A DNA stretch of 64,000 nucleotides from Arcobacter sp. CECT 8983 (GTDB lineage: Bacteria > Campylobacterota > Campylobacteria > Campylobacterales > Arcobacteraceae), in contig NZ_PDKF01000007.1 of the NCBI RefSeq assembly GCF_004118855.1, forward strand, positions 1 to 64,000, read 5' to 3'. Both the position numbers and the translations under genes were made by a program. The notes under the pieces are model-generated. The model saw only the letters and a program-made list of their open reading frames with translations, did no database searches and had not been told where the DNA came from. How positions within the stretch are numbered: the stretch's first letter is position 1; every line of letters begins with the position of its first letter. Shown in pieces: positions 1 to 8,983 of the stretch.

Positions 1-785
1 TCATCTTCTACTGTTCCATTGTTAAATGTAAAGTCATACTCTTTTGCAGCTTCTGCTTCTCCACTTAATGTTACAGTGTGAACTAAAGAAGTTCCTTCTG
101 TTTGTGTATCACTTGTTACACTTGATACTTCTATATCTTCTTCATTTGCTTGAGGATCATCTGTAGTAGTTGCAGTTTCATCATCATTATTAGTAGTTCC
201 TTCAACATCAACTAAATTTCCATCTGGATCATTAAACTCTAGCCCAGTTCCTCTTCCTTCTGCTCCATAAGTGTTTCCACTAATAGCCTCTGATGCAAAA
301 AATGTAGATGCACCGTTTGAAGTTGATTCACCTGCTGCAGCTGCTTCTAACTGTTCTGCTAATGAACCGAAATCATCTATTATAATTCCATTTTGATTTG
401 TGCTACCATCTGTTTGAGCAAGCAAATCTTTTAATTCTCTAATAATATTATCACTTTTAAATTCAGGGTTTAATACTGTTTGATTAAGTTCATCCATACC
501 TTCTTGGTCATTTATAATTCCAAGTACAGATTTATTTTCAGTTAGTAAGCTAGATTCTTTAATTAATTTTGCCATATCTTCAAATTTAAACTTATATTTT
601 TGTCCATCTTTATTGAACAAAATTTCAATAGAGTCTTCCCCATCACTTAAGTTAAACTTGTATTTTTTGGCATCTAAATTCTCAAAGTAAAACTGTTGTC
701 CTGGTTCTGGTTTAATAACCATTCCATCCGTTAATTCTCTAACTTCTTTTGAACCATCTACATTTTTAATTATCACTTTAATCAT
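1..785 (-). CDS. Large type I-secreted adhesin, N-terminal part (cut by window edge)
   Basis: The frame is open from an ATG at 783-785 to the window edge, giving the first 261 residues. There is no Sec signal peptide. Residues 1-140 form a compact, lysine-rich region resembling the N-terminal retention modules of LapA-type adhesins. An alanine stretch follows (residues 148-152, AAAAG) that contains the AAG core cut by LapG-type proteases, then a Gly/Ser-rich stretch and an acidic Thr/Asp/Glu linker (about 195-220). From residue 220 a beta-rich segment begins that looks like the first of the repeated Ig/cadherin-like domains of such adhesins. The neighbouring type I exporter genes at 2986-8174 support export as its route. 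The C-terminal secretion signal and calcium-binding repeats lie outside the window, so the adhesin call is inferred. Confidence 0.75.
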   Translation of the reverse strand, partial: MIKVIIKNVDGSKEVRELTDGMVIKPEPGQQFYFENLDAKKYKFNLSDGEDSIEILFNKDGQKYKFKFEDMAKLIKESSLLTENKSVLGIINDQEGMDELNQTVLNPEFKSDNIIRELKDLLAQTDGSTNQNGIIIDDFGSLAEQLEAAAAGESTSNGASTFFASEAISGNTYGAEGRGTGLEFNDPDGNLVDVEGTTNNDDETATTTDDPQANEEDIEVSSVTSDTQTEGTSLVHTVTLSGEAEAAKEYDFTFNNGTVED

Positions 786-792
786 AGTACTA

Positions 793-826
793 CCCTCATT
801 ATTAGAATTTCATACTATCCATTATA
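793..826 (-). promoter_or_regulatory. Candidate promoter and RBS of the adhesin gene
   Basis: On the minus strand a perfect TATAAT lies at 821-826 and a GAGGG ribosome-binding site at 793-797, 7 bases before the ATG at 785. The 108-base gap to the upstream kinase gene suggests the adhesin has its own promoter rather than relying only on the exporter operon. No convincing -35 element is visible. Confidence 0.5.
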
Positions 827-893
827 TATGAAAAAAGTTTCTTTTGAGACACTTTTGCAGGTTTTATAAATATTTTTATTGCTAGTTTTATTA

Positions 894-1694
894 TTATTTT
901 AAAGGTGAGATTATTTTAAAATTTGCTCCATAATTTTTATTAGAAACAAGAAGCTTTCCATTCATATTCTTTTCGATAATTAATTTTGACATAAAAAGCC
1001 CTATTCCAGTACCTTCCTTTTTACCATAAGTAAAAAAAGGTTTAAAAATATTATCAACAGGTGTTACTTCAATTCCACCTGCATTATCTTCAACACTAAG
1101 AATAGAATTTTTATTATCAGAATCTAAAGTTATAATAATTTTAGGTTCTTTTATTTTTCTATCAACTAAAGCATCTTTTGCATTATTTAATAGATTTATT
1201 AAAACTTGAGTATATTCATTTTTATAGCCATAAATAGTAGGATTATTTTTAATAACGATATCAACAAAAATCCCATTTTTACGTAGCCCTGTGATGATTA
1301 TTCCTAAAGAAGAGTTTATTTGATCAGAGAGTTTAAACTCGGTTTTTTCTTTATTGGTTGCAAAGAAGTTTTTGAAGTCATCTATTGTATTTGACATATA
1401 TTTGGTTATATGATTTAGTTTAGAAATAGAGTCTAATAACTCATCATTATTTATACTTTTATTAAAATTGAGTTTAGCTTCAATAGGAATAAATAAAGAA
1501 GACAACTCCATTAAGGGTTGTCTCCATTGGTGGGCAATATTCTCTAGCATTTCACCCATTGCAGCAAGTTTATTTTGTTGAAAAATTATTTCATCTTTTT
1601 GTCTATTTTTTTCAACTTCTATAGCAACTAATTTTTCTAACTCTTTATTTTGTTCTTCTAACTCCATAAAATCTTCTAAACTAGTTTGCTTCAT
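894..1694 (-). CDS. Cytoplasmic sensor-less histidine kinase, HQWRQP type
   Basis: The 266-residue protein starts with a coiled-coil (about 10-45), then the dimerisation/phosphorylation box AHQWRQPL with His55. The ATPase domain follows: N box around 160-175, DNAGGI as G1 and GTGIG as G2. There is no transmembrane segment or recognisable sensor domain, so it probably takes its signal from a partner protein or through the coiled coil. It lies 17 bases after the ankyrin-OmpA lipoprotein gene and is the last gene of the secretion operon, which suggests a link to adhesin export or surface sensing. No response regulator is directly adjacent; the one at 8264 is the nearest candidate. The start has an AGAGG ribosome-binding site. 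Confidence 0.85.
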   Translation of the reverse strand: MKQTSLEDFMELEEQNKELEKLVAIEVEKNRQKDEIIFQQNKLAAMGEMLENIAHQWRQPLMELSSLFIPIEAKLNFNKSINNDELLDSISKLNHITKYMSNTIDDFKNFFATNKEKTEFKLSDQINSSLGIIITGLRKNGIFVDIVIKNNPTIYGYKNEYTQVLINLLNNAKDALVDRKIKEPKIIITLDSDNKNSILSVEDNAGGIEVTPVDNIFKPFFTYGKKEGTGIGLFMSKLIIEKNMNGKLLVSNKNYGANFKIISPLK

Positions 1695-1711
1695 TTTTGC
1701 CTCTTTTAGTT

Positions 1712-2977
1712 TTATTTAATCTCTATTTTAAACTCTACTCTTCTTGATAACTCAGGATTTTCAGAACCATCACTATTTAATATTAACTCTTTTGAAGATT
1801 TACCTACTGCTTTAAAAGTATTATCTATAAAACTTTCATTTTCAATAACTATAGAATCTAAGCTTGTTTTTAAATACTCTAAAACTGCATCTGCTCTTTC
1901 TTGTGATAGAGCCATATTTTTACTAAATTTTTCTTCTTCTGATTTAGCACTACTATAAGCTGATGATGTATGACCTTCTACATAAACATTTTTTATAGAA
2001 TTTTTATATTCAACTAAAGCAGCTATATATCTAGGGAAGAAATCCGATAAAATATTTTTGTACTCTTGCTTAAGATTATTACTTCCTCTTTCAAACATTA
2101 AAGAAGGGTTATTAAATCTAAATATTAATCTATTTTCATCAAAAGAAGCATTCCATTTTGCGAAATCATTTTCAAACTCTTTTTTTAATAATGCAGGTAA
2201 ACTATTGATTGCTTTTATCTCTAGTTCTTCAGAGGTAAGACCCTTTTCATTAATTGAATTTACAGAAATTGCATCAACTCTATAATAACCATTTAAAAGT
2301 TTTTCTTCTACTTGTGCACACCATCTTTTCCCTAAAATATTAGCTTCTATTACACTTTCTCCTGAATCAAATGAAATTTGAATTCTTCTTACATCCTCAT
2401 CATAGATATCTCCACAAATATTTGGCGTATTATCAGTTAATATTCCGTATTCATCTATTGAGATTTGATTATAAAATTGTGTATTTGTAGTTTTTTTAGG
2501 AGTTATTACTTTGCCAATACATTCTTGTTGAATATTCTTTGAACTAAGTAATTTTGCTGTTCTATTATCATTTAATTCTCTCGCATACTCATAAACAGAA
2601 ACACCCTTTTCATCTTTTGCATTTATTTTTGCACCATTACATATTAGAAGTTCTGACATAAAAGTATAACCTTTTTTTACAGAATCAATTAAAGGTGTAT
2701 CAAAATAATTGTCTTTTGTATTTATTTGGGCACCCTTTGATATAAGAACTTTTGCTATATCAAAATGATTAAATCTTGCAGCAATATGTAAAGGGGTATA
2801 ACCATATTCATCTTTTGTATCTATATTCTCTTTATTAAGTAATTCATTTAATAACATCATATCATTTACTCTAACAGCGTAGTGTAAATCTTTTTCAACA
2901 GGTGAGCCTGTATTTTTAGTTGCACAACCTGCAAAAACACTTAGTATAAAAACTAAACTAAAAAAATATTTATTCAT
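1712..2977 (-). CDS. Lipoprotein with ankyrin repeats and C-terminal OmpA-like domain
   Basis: The N-terminus has a lipoprotein signal with lipobox FAGC (Cys18). Residues 30-150 hold three to four ankyrin repeats (for example GYTPLHIAARFNH), followed by an unassigned middle region. The C-terminal 110 residues form an OmpA-like peptidoglycan-binding domain (motif GHTSS, then SQERADAVLEYLK). OmpA-type lipoproteins often accompany type I adhesin exporters and could anchor the outer-membrane part to the wall. The gene sits 8 bases after the adaptor gene in the same operon. Ankyrin repeats in an exported OmpA protein are unusual and may mediate protein contacts in the periplasm. The ribosome-binding site AAGGAA supports the start. 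Confidence 0.85.
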   Translation of the reverse strand: MNKYFFSLVFILSVFAGCATKNTGSPVEKDLHYAVRVNDMMLLNELLNKENIDTKDEYGYTPLHIAARFNHFDIAKVLISKGAQINTKDNYFDTPLIDSVKKGYTFMSELLICNGAKINAKDEKGVSVYEYARELNDNRTAKLLSSKNIQQECIGKVITPKKTTNTQFYNQISIDEYGILTDNTPNICGDIYDEDVRRIQISFDSGESVIEANILGKRWCAQVEEKLLNGYYRVDAISVNSINEKGLTSEELEIKAINSLPALLKKEFENDFAKWNASFDENRLIFRFNNPSLMFERGSNNLKQEYKNILSDFFPRYIAALVEYKNSIKNVYVEGHTSSAYSSAKSEEEKFSKNMALSQERADAVLEYLKTSLDSIVIENESFIDNTFKAVGKSSKELILNSDGSENPELSRRVEFKIEIK

Positions 2978-2985
2978 TTTTTTCC

Positions 2986-4368
2986 TTATCTTTCATGTAA
3001 AGCATTTTGCTTTACTTTTAATATTGGTTTTAATATAAAGTCAAGTATTGTCTTTTTACCAGTAATAATATCAACAGAAGCCACCATACCTGGAATAATT
3101 GGTAGTTTCTCACCATTACGTTCTAAATAATTCTTCTCTGTTCTTACAATAACTCTATAATAACTTTTACCCTCTTTTGATTCCTTATCTACAATACTAT
3201 CAGCAGAGATTTCTGTGATTTTTGCATCTAATCCACCATAAATTGAAAAATCATAGGCAGTTATTTTTACAATTGCTTTTTGACTAGGATTAATAAAAGC
3301 AATATCTTTAGGATCAATCTTTGCTTCAACTAATAAAATATCACTTTGAGGAACTATTTCAACTAAATCTACCCCTGGTTGGATTACTCCACCTATTGTA
3401 TTAAAATATAACTGCTTCACTATTCCATCTACTGGCGAAACAATAGTTGTTTTAGCAACTTTATCTTTATCTCCCACTAATCTTGCTTCAAATTTACTAA
3501 TTAATCCAACAGTTTCTTGTAAAGTATTTGAAGCTTCCGCTCTAAAATTATTTAATTTTTCAGATACTCTACTTTTTGCTTCTTGTATCGCTAGTTCAGA
3601 CCTTTTTACAGATAATAAAGCTGTTTCTAATTCAGAACTTACATCTGTATACTCTTTTTCTATATTTAAAAGTTCATATTTAGACTTAACCCCTCTTCTT
3701 ACAAGCTTATGAATTGTTTCCCTTTGTTCTTTTATAAGGGCAAAACTTTTTTTAAGATTCTTAATAGTATTTTTTATTTCAGTTAATTCTTGTCTTTTTT
3801 GTGCAAGTTGAGTTTCCAAAACATCTACTGATGATTTTAACTCTTCATATCTATTAGCTAAAAGAGTCTGTTCCAATCTATCATAACCTGATTTATCTTC
3901 TAATACTTCTTTAGGAAACTCCAAAATAGGAACTGGTTTTGTTAAGTCTAAAGTAGCTTCAGCTTCAAGTCTTTGTTTAACTGCTAATAAACTAATATAC
4001 TCTTGCTTACTCTCTTCTAATGTTGCTTGAAATCTTGTTGTATCAATTTTCATTAAAGGAGTGCCTTTTTTCACTGACTCACCATCTTTTACTAGAATTT
4101 CTGAAATAATACCTCCATCAAGAGACTGAACTCTTTGAATTTTATCTGAAGGAATAACTTTACCATTTCCTCTTGCTAACTCATCAATCTCTGCAAATGC
4201 TGACCAAAGAATGACTAAAGTAAAAAAAGAAATTATAAATATAAAAGTTAGATTTGCCACTTTACTAGGTGTCTCATTTGCATTTGCATAACTTGAATAG
4301 ACAAACTCTAAATCTTCATCAGGACTTTTATCAAGACCATAAAGCTTATTAAACCATTTTTTTATCAT
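2986..4368 (-). CDS. Type I secretion periplasmic adaptor, HlyD/LapC family
   Basis: The 460-residue protein has one N-terminal membrane helix (about 40-60) after a short cytoplasmic segment. A lipoyl/beta-barrel half (about 75-115, motif VKDGESVKKGTPLM) leads to a long alpha-helical hairpin (about 135-300), and the second lipoyl half and beta-barrel run to the C-terminus (motif IVSPVDGIVKQL). This is the standard architecture and length of HlyD-type adaptors that link the ABC exporter to TolC. Its ATG overlaps the stop codon of the exporter gene (ATGA), so the two are translationally coupled. The likely cargo is the adhesin starting at 785. Confidence 0.92.
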   Translation of the reverse strand: MIKKWFNKLYGLDKSPDEDLEFVYSSYANANETPSKVANLTFIFIISFFTLVILWSAFAEIDELARGNGKVIPSDKIQRVQSLDGGIISEILVKDGESVKKGTPLMKIDTTRFQATLEESKQEYISLLAVKQRLEAEATLDLTKPVPILEFPKEVLEDKSGYDRLEQTLLANRYEELKSSVDVLETQLAQKRQELTEIKNTIKNLKKSFALIKEQRETIHKLVRRGVKSKYELLNIEKEYTDVSSELETALLSVKRSELAIQEAKSRVSEKLNNFRAEASNTLQETVGLISKFEARLVGDKDKVAKTTIVSPVDGIVKQLYFNTIGGVIQPGVDLVEIVPQSDILLVEAKIDPKDIAFINPSQKAIVKITAYDFSIYGGLDAKITEISADSIVDKESKEGKSYYRVIVRTEKNYLERNGEKLPIIPGMVASVDIITGKKTILDFILKPILKVKQNALHER

Positions 4369-6521
4369 TGTTTTGCACCTTTTGGTTTATTAAAAACTTC
4401 TTCTTTAGGACCATCAAAAGCAATCTGCCCATTTTCCACAATAATAACTCTATTTACTAAATGAAGCAATGAAGTTTTATGAGTAACTATAATTAATGTT
4501 TTGTCATGGATAATTTTTTCTATTTTTCTAATAAATGCTTGTTCTGTTTGTTTATCCATTGAGTTCGTTGGCTCATCAAGCATTAGAATATTTGGATTGG
4601 AAATTAATGCTCTTGCTAAAGTAACTGACTGTCTCTCACCTCCACTTAAACCTTCACCTCGTTCTCCTACCATCAAATCAAAACCAGCTTCATGTTTTCC
4701 TAAAAAGTCATCGAGTCCTGCAACTTTTGATACCTTTAAAAGCTCTTCATCGGATACATATTGTTCTCCAATTGTTATATTATCTTTTATTGTTCCCATA
4801 AATAAAAAAGGCTCTTGGGGTACACAACCTATTGCTCTTCTTAAATCAACTGGATCAATTTGTCTTGTATCTAAATCATCAACTAAAACAGAACCAGTAG
4901 TTGGTTCATAAAGATTCATAATAAGTTTAAGAAGTGTTGACTTTCCAGAACCAATTTTCCCTAATATAGCAACCTTCTCTCCAGGTTTTATACTTAGGTT
5001 TATATTTTTAAGAGTTTGATGATTTTGTTCTTTGTATGCAAAGTTTACATCTTTTAATTCAATTTTACCTTTTAATATAGGTCTACTGATATATGTTTTA
5101 TTCTCTTTTTCTACTGGCATTTTCATAACTTCATCTAAGTTACTTAATGAAAGCATTGTTTTATCAAACTTTATAATAAGTCCTACCAATTGAGAAACAG
5201 GAGCAATTACTCTTCCATTTAAAATCATAGCTGCAATAATAGCACCCATTGTAATATCACCTTCACTTGCAAGATAAACTCCCCCTGCAACAATTGCAAT
5301 ATTTGAAAACTGTGAAATAAAAGCAGTAAAATAAGTAATACTTTGAGATAGAAAATGCCCTTTATCTGCATAATGAACTGTTTTATTTACTGAATTATCC
5401 CAGTTAGTTCTCATTCTATTTTGAGCTCTTACACTTTTAATAATTTCTAAACCAGTAACTGTTTCAATCATTGTTGTTTGTTTTATTTGCTCTTCTTTTA
5501 CAGATTTTTCAATTATCTCTTTTAATGGTCTTTGCATATACCAAGAAACAAGAATTGAAATAATTACTGTAAAGATAGTAATATAAGCCAATGGTCCTGC
5601 GATATAAAAAACAACTATTATAAAGATAATAACAAAAGGGAAATCAACAAAAGCAGCTACTGTAGCACTTGTAAAAAACTCTCTCACGCTTTCAAAAGAT
5701 TGTAGCCTACTTACAAATTGTCCAGTAGAGGCTGGTTTTGAGTTTATTTTTATATTTAATACATGATTAAAAATTTTATTTGAAATAATAGTATCTGTTC
5801 TTTTACTTGCAACCCCTAAAAAATAGGATCTTAAAACTTTTAAAACAAAATCAAAAAGCATTACAATACTAATACCAATAAACAATGCCCACATAGTTTC
5901 AATTGCATTATTAGGTAAAACTCTATCATAAACATTCATTGTAAACAATGGTGTAGCTAAGATGAATAAATTAATAAATAAAGAAACCAAAATAACTTGT
6001 TTGTAAATATTTTTATTTCTAAATAAAGTTCCCCAGAACCATTTTTGAGGGCTATCTACTTGTATTTCTTTTTCTATTCTATTATTAAAATTAAATTCTG
6101 GTTTTAAAATAATCAATTCACCTAAATATTCAGAATTTAATTTTTCTAAAGTCATTTCTGTTTCACCAGAACTAAGACCAGGAAGAATTACTTTTGCTAT
6201 TCCTTCTTTCTCATCATAATCAAGTAAAACACATGATCTATCTTTTTCAAGCAAAAGCACAGCAGGAAGAGCAAGCTTTGTAAGTTTTGTTATTTCTCTT
6301 TTAACAACTTTACTTGTAAGTCCAATTCTTTTTGCAGCATCAATAAACATATCTAAATCTAACGATTTATTATGAACTGGAAGATTAAATTTCAAAGATT
6401 CTGCTGAGGCTTCTCTTTTATGATATTTTGATAAAAATATCAAGCACTCTAAAAGTGTATCAACAGTTCTTCTGTCCTTGAGGGTATTTAGACTTTCATC
6501 TAATTTTTCTTTTTCTTGCAA
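4365..6521 (-). CDS. Type I secretion ABC transporter, permease/ATPase (LapB/LssB family)
   Basis: The 718-residue protein has an N-terminal C39-peptidase-like domain (about 20-145) without an evident catalytic Cys-His pair, as in the non-cleaving LapB/LssB exporters. The ABC membrane domain follows with about six helices (170-450), then the ATPase: Walker A GKIGSGKST, signature LSGGERQS, Walker B NILMLDEP and the switch His in IVTHK. A proteolytically inactive N-terminal domain is thought to hold unfolded RTX-type cargo. The start is TTG at 6519-6521, preceded by an AAGG ribosome-binding site. It lies 30 bases after the TolC-like gene and overlaps the adaptor gene, so all three are one operon. 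Confidence 0.93.
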   Translation of the reverse strand: MQEKEKLDESLNTLKDRRTVDTLLECLIFLSKYHKREASAESLKFNLPVHNKSLDLDMFIDAAKRIGLTSKVVKREITKLTKLALPAVLLLEKDRSCVLLDYDEKEGIAKVILPGLSSGETEMTLEKLNSEYLGELIILKPEFNFNNRIEKEIQVDSPQKWFWGTLFRNKNIYKQVILVSLFINLFILATPLFTMNVYDRVLPNNAIETMWALFIGISIVMLFDFVLKVLRSYFLGVASKRTDTIISNKIFNHVLNIKINSKPASTGQFVSRLQSFESVREFFTSATVAAFVDFPFVIIFIIVVFYIAGPLAYITIFTVIISILVSWYMQRPLKEIIEKSVKEEQIKQTTMIETVTGLEIIKSVRAQNRMRTNWDNSVNKTVHYADKGHFLSQSITYFTAFISQFSNIAIVAGGVYLASEGDITMGAIIAAMILNGRVIAPVSQLVGLIIKFDKTMLSLSNLDEVMKMPVEKENKTYISRPILKGKIELKDVNFAYKEQNHQTLKNINLSIKPGEKVAILGKIGSGKSTLLKLIMNLYEPTTGSVLVDDLDTRQIDPVDLRRAIGCVPQEPFLFMGTIKDNITIGEQYVSDEELLKVSKVAGLDDFLGKHEAGFDLMVGERGEGLSGGERQSVTLARALISNPNILMLDEPTNSMDKQTEQAFIRKIEKIIHDKTLIIVTHKTSLLHLVNRVIIVENGQIAFDGPKEEVFNKPKGAKQ

Positions 6522-6551
6522 TTTGCAACCTTGATAATATTAGTTAAAATT

Positions 6552-8174
6552 TTAGATTTTATTTATATTATCAATATATGCCTTATTAGACAATACAAGA
6601 GTAGAGTTTAAACTAATTATTTTATCTTTAGGTATATTTAAAAAGCTATCTAATTTATCTTCTAAATTATCATTTTTATTTAAAATATCATTTGTTTTTC
6701 CATCTAATTCTAACTCTCTTTTTAAATCAAGATTTAATTCTTTTCTAATTAATTCACTGTCTGTATCACTAATTAAACCTTCAAGTTCTTTTTCAATATT
6801 ATTATTTTGTTTTTTAGGTTTATAATTAATTATTCTTGGAGCAATATTTGCACAATCTTGATTTTTTGAATTCACTACTGAGTTTGTTAGGTTTGATAAG
6901 TTAAACATCAAGTCATAATAATTGTTTATTAAAGCGTATTCAACTTCTATTAACGTTTTTGTTGATTCATAAAGTTCTCTTTCTGCATCTAAAATATCAA
7001 CAAAAGTTCTTGTACCTGCTTGAAATTCACTTCTATATACATCTACAATATTTACATTTGCTTTTACATATTTTTTTAGCTCTTCAATTCTTCTTTTATA
7101 TGTATCATGTTTCCCATATAAAGATTTTATTTCTGCAACAATTTCTTGAGTAATATCATCTAAAGTTTTCTTTTGTTCTTCTAAGAAAGTTTTTTCTTGA
7201 GTCGAAGTTACATTATTTTTATTACCATTAAATAAATTCCAATTAAAATTCAACCTAATATATTTTTCATCTGTTCTACCATTTTCAGTTAATTCTAAAT
7301 CTTCATCAATTGAAGCTTTTAACTCTAAATCTATTTTTGGTAAAAATGATGCGTTCGCTTGTGCAATTTTTTCTCTTTGCATTTTTATTTTTTCTATTTG
7401 TTCTAATATTCTATAATTACTAGCAACCGCTTTTTTTATAGCTTCTTCTAAATTTTTTGGGATTTTAGTTTCATCAATAGCTGGTCTACATGTTTTACTA
7501 GTAGGATTTTCACCCACTAATTTAAAATACTTAGCTAATGTTGTATCTTTTTTATCTTCTTCATCAATATATCTATCTCTTATAAAATGCAGTTTTGAAG
7601 ATACTTGATATGTTTCTAAAACTTCTCCACTAATACTTTCTTGTTCTTTTGCTATAGCTAAATTATCTTCATTTATTTTTATCATAGACTCAGTTAACGT
7701 TAATACTTCATCTGATTGAACTAAGCCTGTGTAAGCTTTAATTGTTTCTAAAACTGTGTTTTCAATTGCATAAAAACTTCTGTGTTTATTTGCTAAATCT
7801 TGATATTTCGTTTGTGCAACTTCAGAAGGAGTCAATCCTCCATCATATATATATTGTCTTAAAACAATTGCTGCACTATAACCATCTTGATCAGTCCATT
7901 CACCATCAGTAGCTGTTTTATTTATATCTCTTTTTTCTCTTTCACTTCCCTTTTGAAAATATGATTCTATATCTAATGTAGGTAAATAATTGCCTCTTCT
8001 TTCATCAACATACATTTTATATGCTTCTTGATTCTTTCTTTCAGCTATAACATTTGGATTTGTACTTAAAACTTTTTCAACACTATCTTTTAAACTAGTT
8101 GCACAAAGAGATGTCACTGATAGATACAAAAACAAACTCAAAAAAATCATTTTTATGCTATTGTTAGATTTCAT
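6552..8174 (-). CDS. TolC-family outer membrane channel of the type I exporter
   Basis: The 540-residue protein has a signal peptide (about 1-25, ending SLCA). Two outer-membrane-efflux-protein repeats span about residues 28-420, rich in long helices typical of TolC (for example the YxDLMFNLSNL region near the second repeat). After residue 430 comes a charged C-terminal extension of roughly 110 residues with many Lys, Asp and Asn, which is not part of the usual TolC core. It is the first gene of the exporter operon. The ribosome-binding site AAGGAAAG and the TATAAT at 8218-8223 support the start. The partner adaptor and exporter follow downstream. Confidence 0.9.
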   Translation of the reverse strand: MKSNNSIKMIFLSLFLYLSVTSLCATSLKDSVEKVLSTNPNVIAERKNQEAYKMYVDERRGNYLPTLDIESYFQKGSEREKRDINKTATDGEWTDQDGYSAAIVLRQYIYDGGLTPSEVAQTKYQDLANKHRSFYAIENTVLETIKAYTGLVQSDEVLTLTESMIKINEDNLAIAKEQESISGEVLETYQVSSKLHFIRDRYIDEEDKKDTTLAKYFKLVGENPTSKTCRPAIDETKIPKNLEEAIKKAVASNYRILEQIEKIKMQREKIAQANASFLPKIDLELKASIDEDLELTENGRTDEKYIRLNFNWNLFNGNKNNVTSTQEKTFLEEQKKTLDDITQEIVAEIKSLYGKHDTYKRRIEELKKYVKANVNIVDVYRSEFQAGTRTFVDILDAERELYESTKTLIEVEYALINNYYDLMFNLSNLTNSVVNSKNQDCANIAPRIINYKPKKQNNNIEKELEGLISDTDSELIRKELNLDLKRELELDGKTNDILNKNDNLEDKLDSFLNIPKDKIISLNSTLVLSNKAYIDNINKI

Positions 8175-8217
8175 TATCTTTCCTTAAGTAATCATTTCTT
8201 GCAAAACTGATTATTTT

Positions 8218-8227
8218 ATTATATAAT
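8218..8227. promoter_or_regulatory. Palindromic divergent -10 box between exporter operon and regulator gene
   Basis: The ten bases ATTATATAAT form a palindrome that reads TATAAT on both strands (8222-8227 plus, 8218-8223 minus). It lies 44 bases before the TolC-like start and 37 bases before the response-regulator start. The two promoters would therefore overlap and could compete. No clear -35 elements are visible, which is common in Campylobacterota promoters. Confidence 0.45.
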
Positions 8228-8263
8228 TATTTTTACATTTTAGCATAAAAAGAATAAAAAGCA

Positions 8264-8983
8264 ATGGAAAATTACATAAATAATAAAAAAAGTGTTAAAA
8301 TTATTAAAGAACACTTAAATATTCTTTATATTGAAGATGAAAGAAATATAAGAGAAAAGTTAAAAGAGGCTATAAAGCTTATTGTATCGAATGTTTATGA
8401 TTGTGAAGACATTTCTCAAGCAAAAGAGATTTTAGATAAACATAGAATTGACATAATAATTTCTGACATTAATTTAAAGAATGAAAATGCCTTAGAATTT
8501 ATAAAAAATATAAGAAAATATTATTTAAATTTACCTATTATTTTATTATCAGCATACACTGAAAAAAATTATTTATTAGAAGCAGCAAAACTAAAACTTG
8601 TTGATTATTTAGTAAAACCCATTGATTTTAAAATATTAAATAATACTATAGATAAAGCTGCACAGGAGCTTATTCAATACGGAAATTACATTGTTGATTT
8701 TGAAAATAAAACATCTTATAATATTCTTAATAAGAAATTATTATCTAAAGAAACCAAGAAAGACATTATATTAACAGCAAAAGAGATAGAATTGCTTGAA
8801 TATTTTATTTCTAACAGTAATAGAGTCCTTTCCCATGATGAAATAAAAAATAAACTTTGGATAGATTCTTATGAAATTACAGACTCTGCACTTAAAAACT
8901 TAATTAATAAACTAAGAAAAAAAATAGGGAAAGAGTCAATAAAGAATATTTCAGGAGTTGGATTTAAAATAGAATTGATTTAA
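8264..8983 (+). CDS. OmpR-type response regulator beside the exporter operon
   Basis: The 239-residue protein has a receiver domain (about 17-130) with the acidic pair Glu24/Asp25, phospho-acceptor Asp68 (IIISDIN), Thr/Ser region LLSAYT and Lys118 (VKP). A winged-helix DNA-binding domain follows (about 150-239, ALKNLINKLRKK recognition helix region). It is transcribed away from the exporter operon with overlapping -10 boxes, so it may autoregulate and control the adhesin exporter. Its 3' end overlaps that of the convergent PilZ-type regulator gene by 4 bases. No kinase is co-transcribed. The ribosome-binding site is weak. Confidence 0.9.
   Translation: MENYINNKKSVKIIKEHLNILYIEDERNIREKLKEAIKLIVSNVYDCEDISQAKEILDKHRIDIIISDINLKNENALEFIKNIRKYYLNLPIILLSAYTEKNYLLEAAKLKLVDYLVKPIDFKILNNTIDKAAQELIQYGNYIVDFENKTSYNILNKKLLSKETKKDIILTAKEIELLEYFISNSNRVLSHDEIKNKLWIDSYEITDSALKNLINKLRKKIGKESIKNISGVGFKIELI

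Noticed and set aside
1712-2977. Ankyrin lipoprotein as a eukaryote-type secreted effector
   Set aside because: It has a bacterial lipobox and an OmpA wall-binding domain, which point to the envelope.
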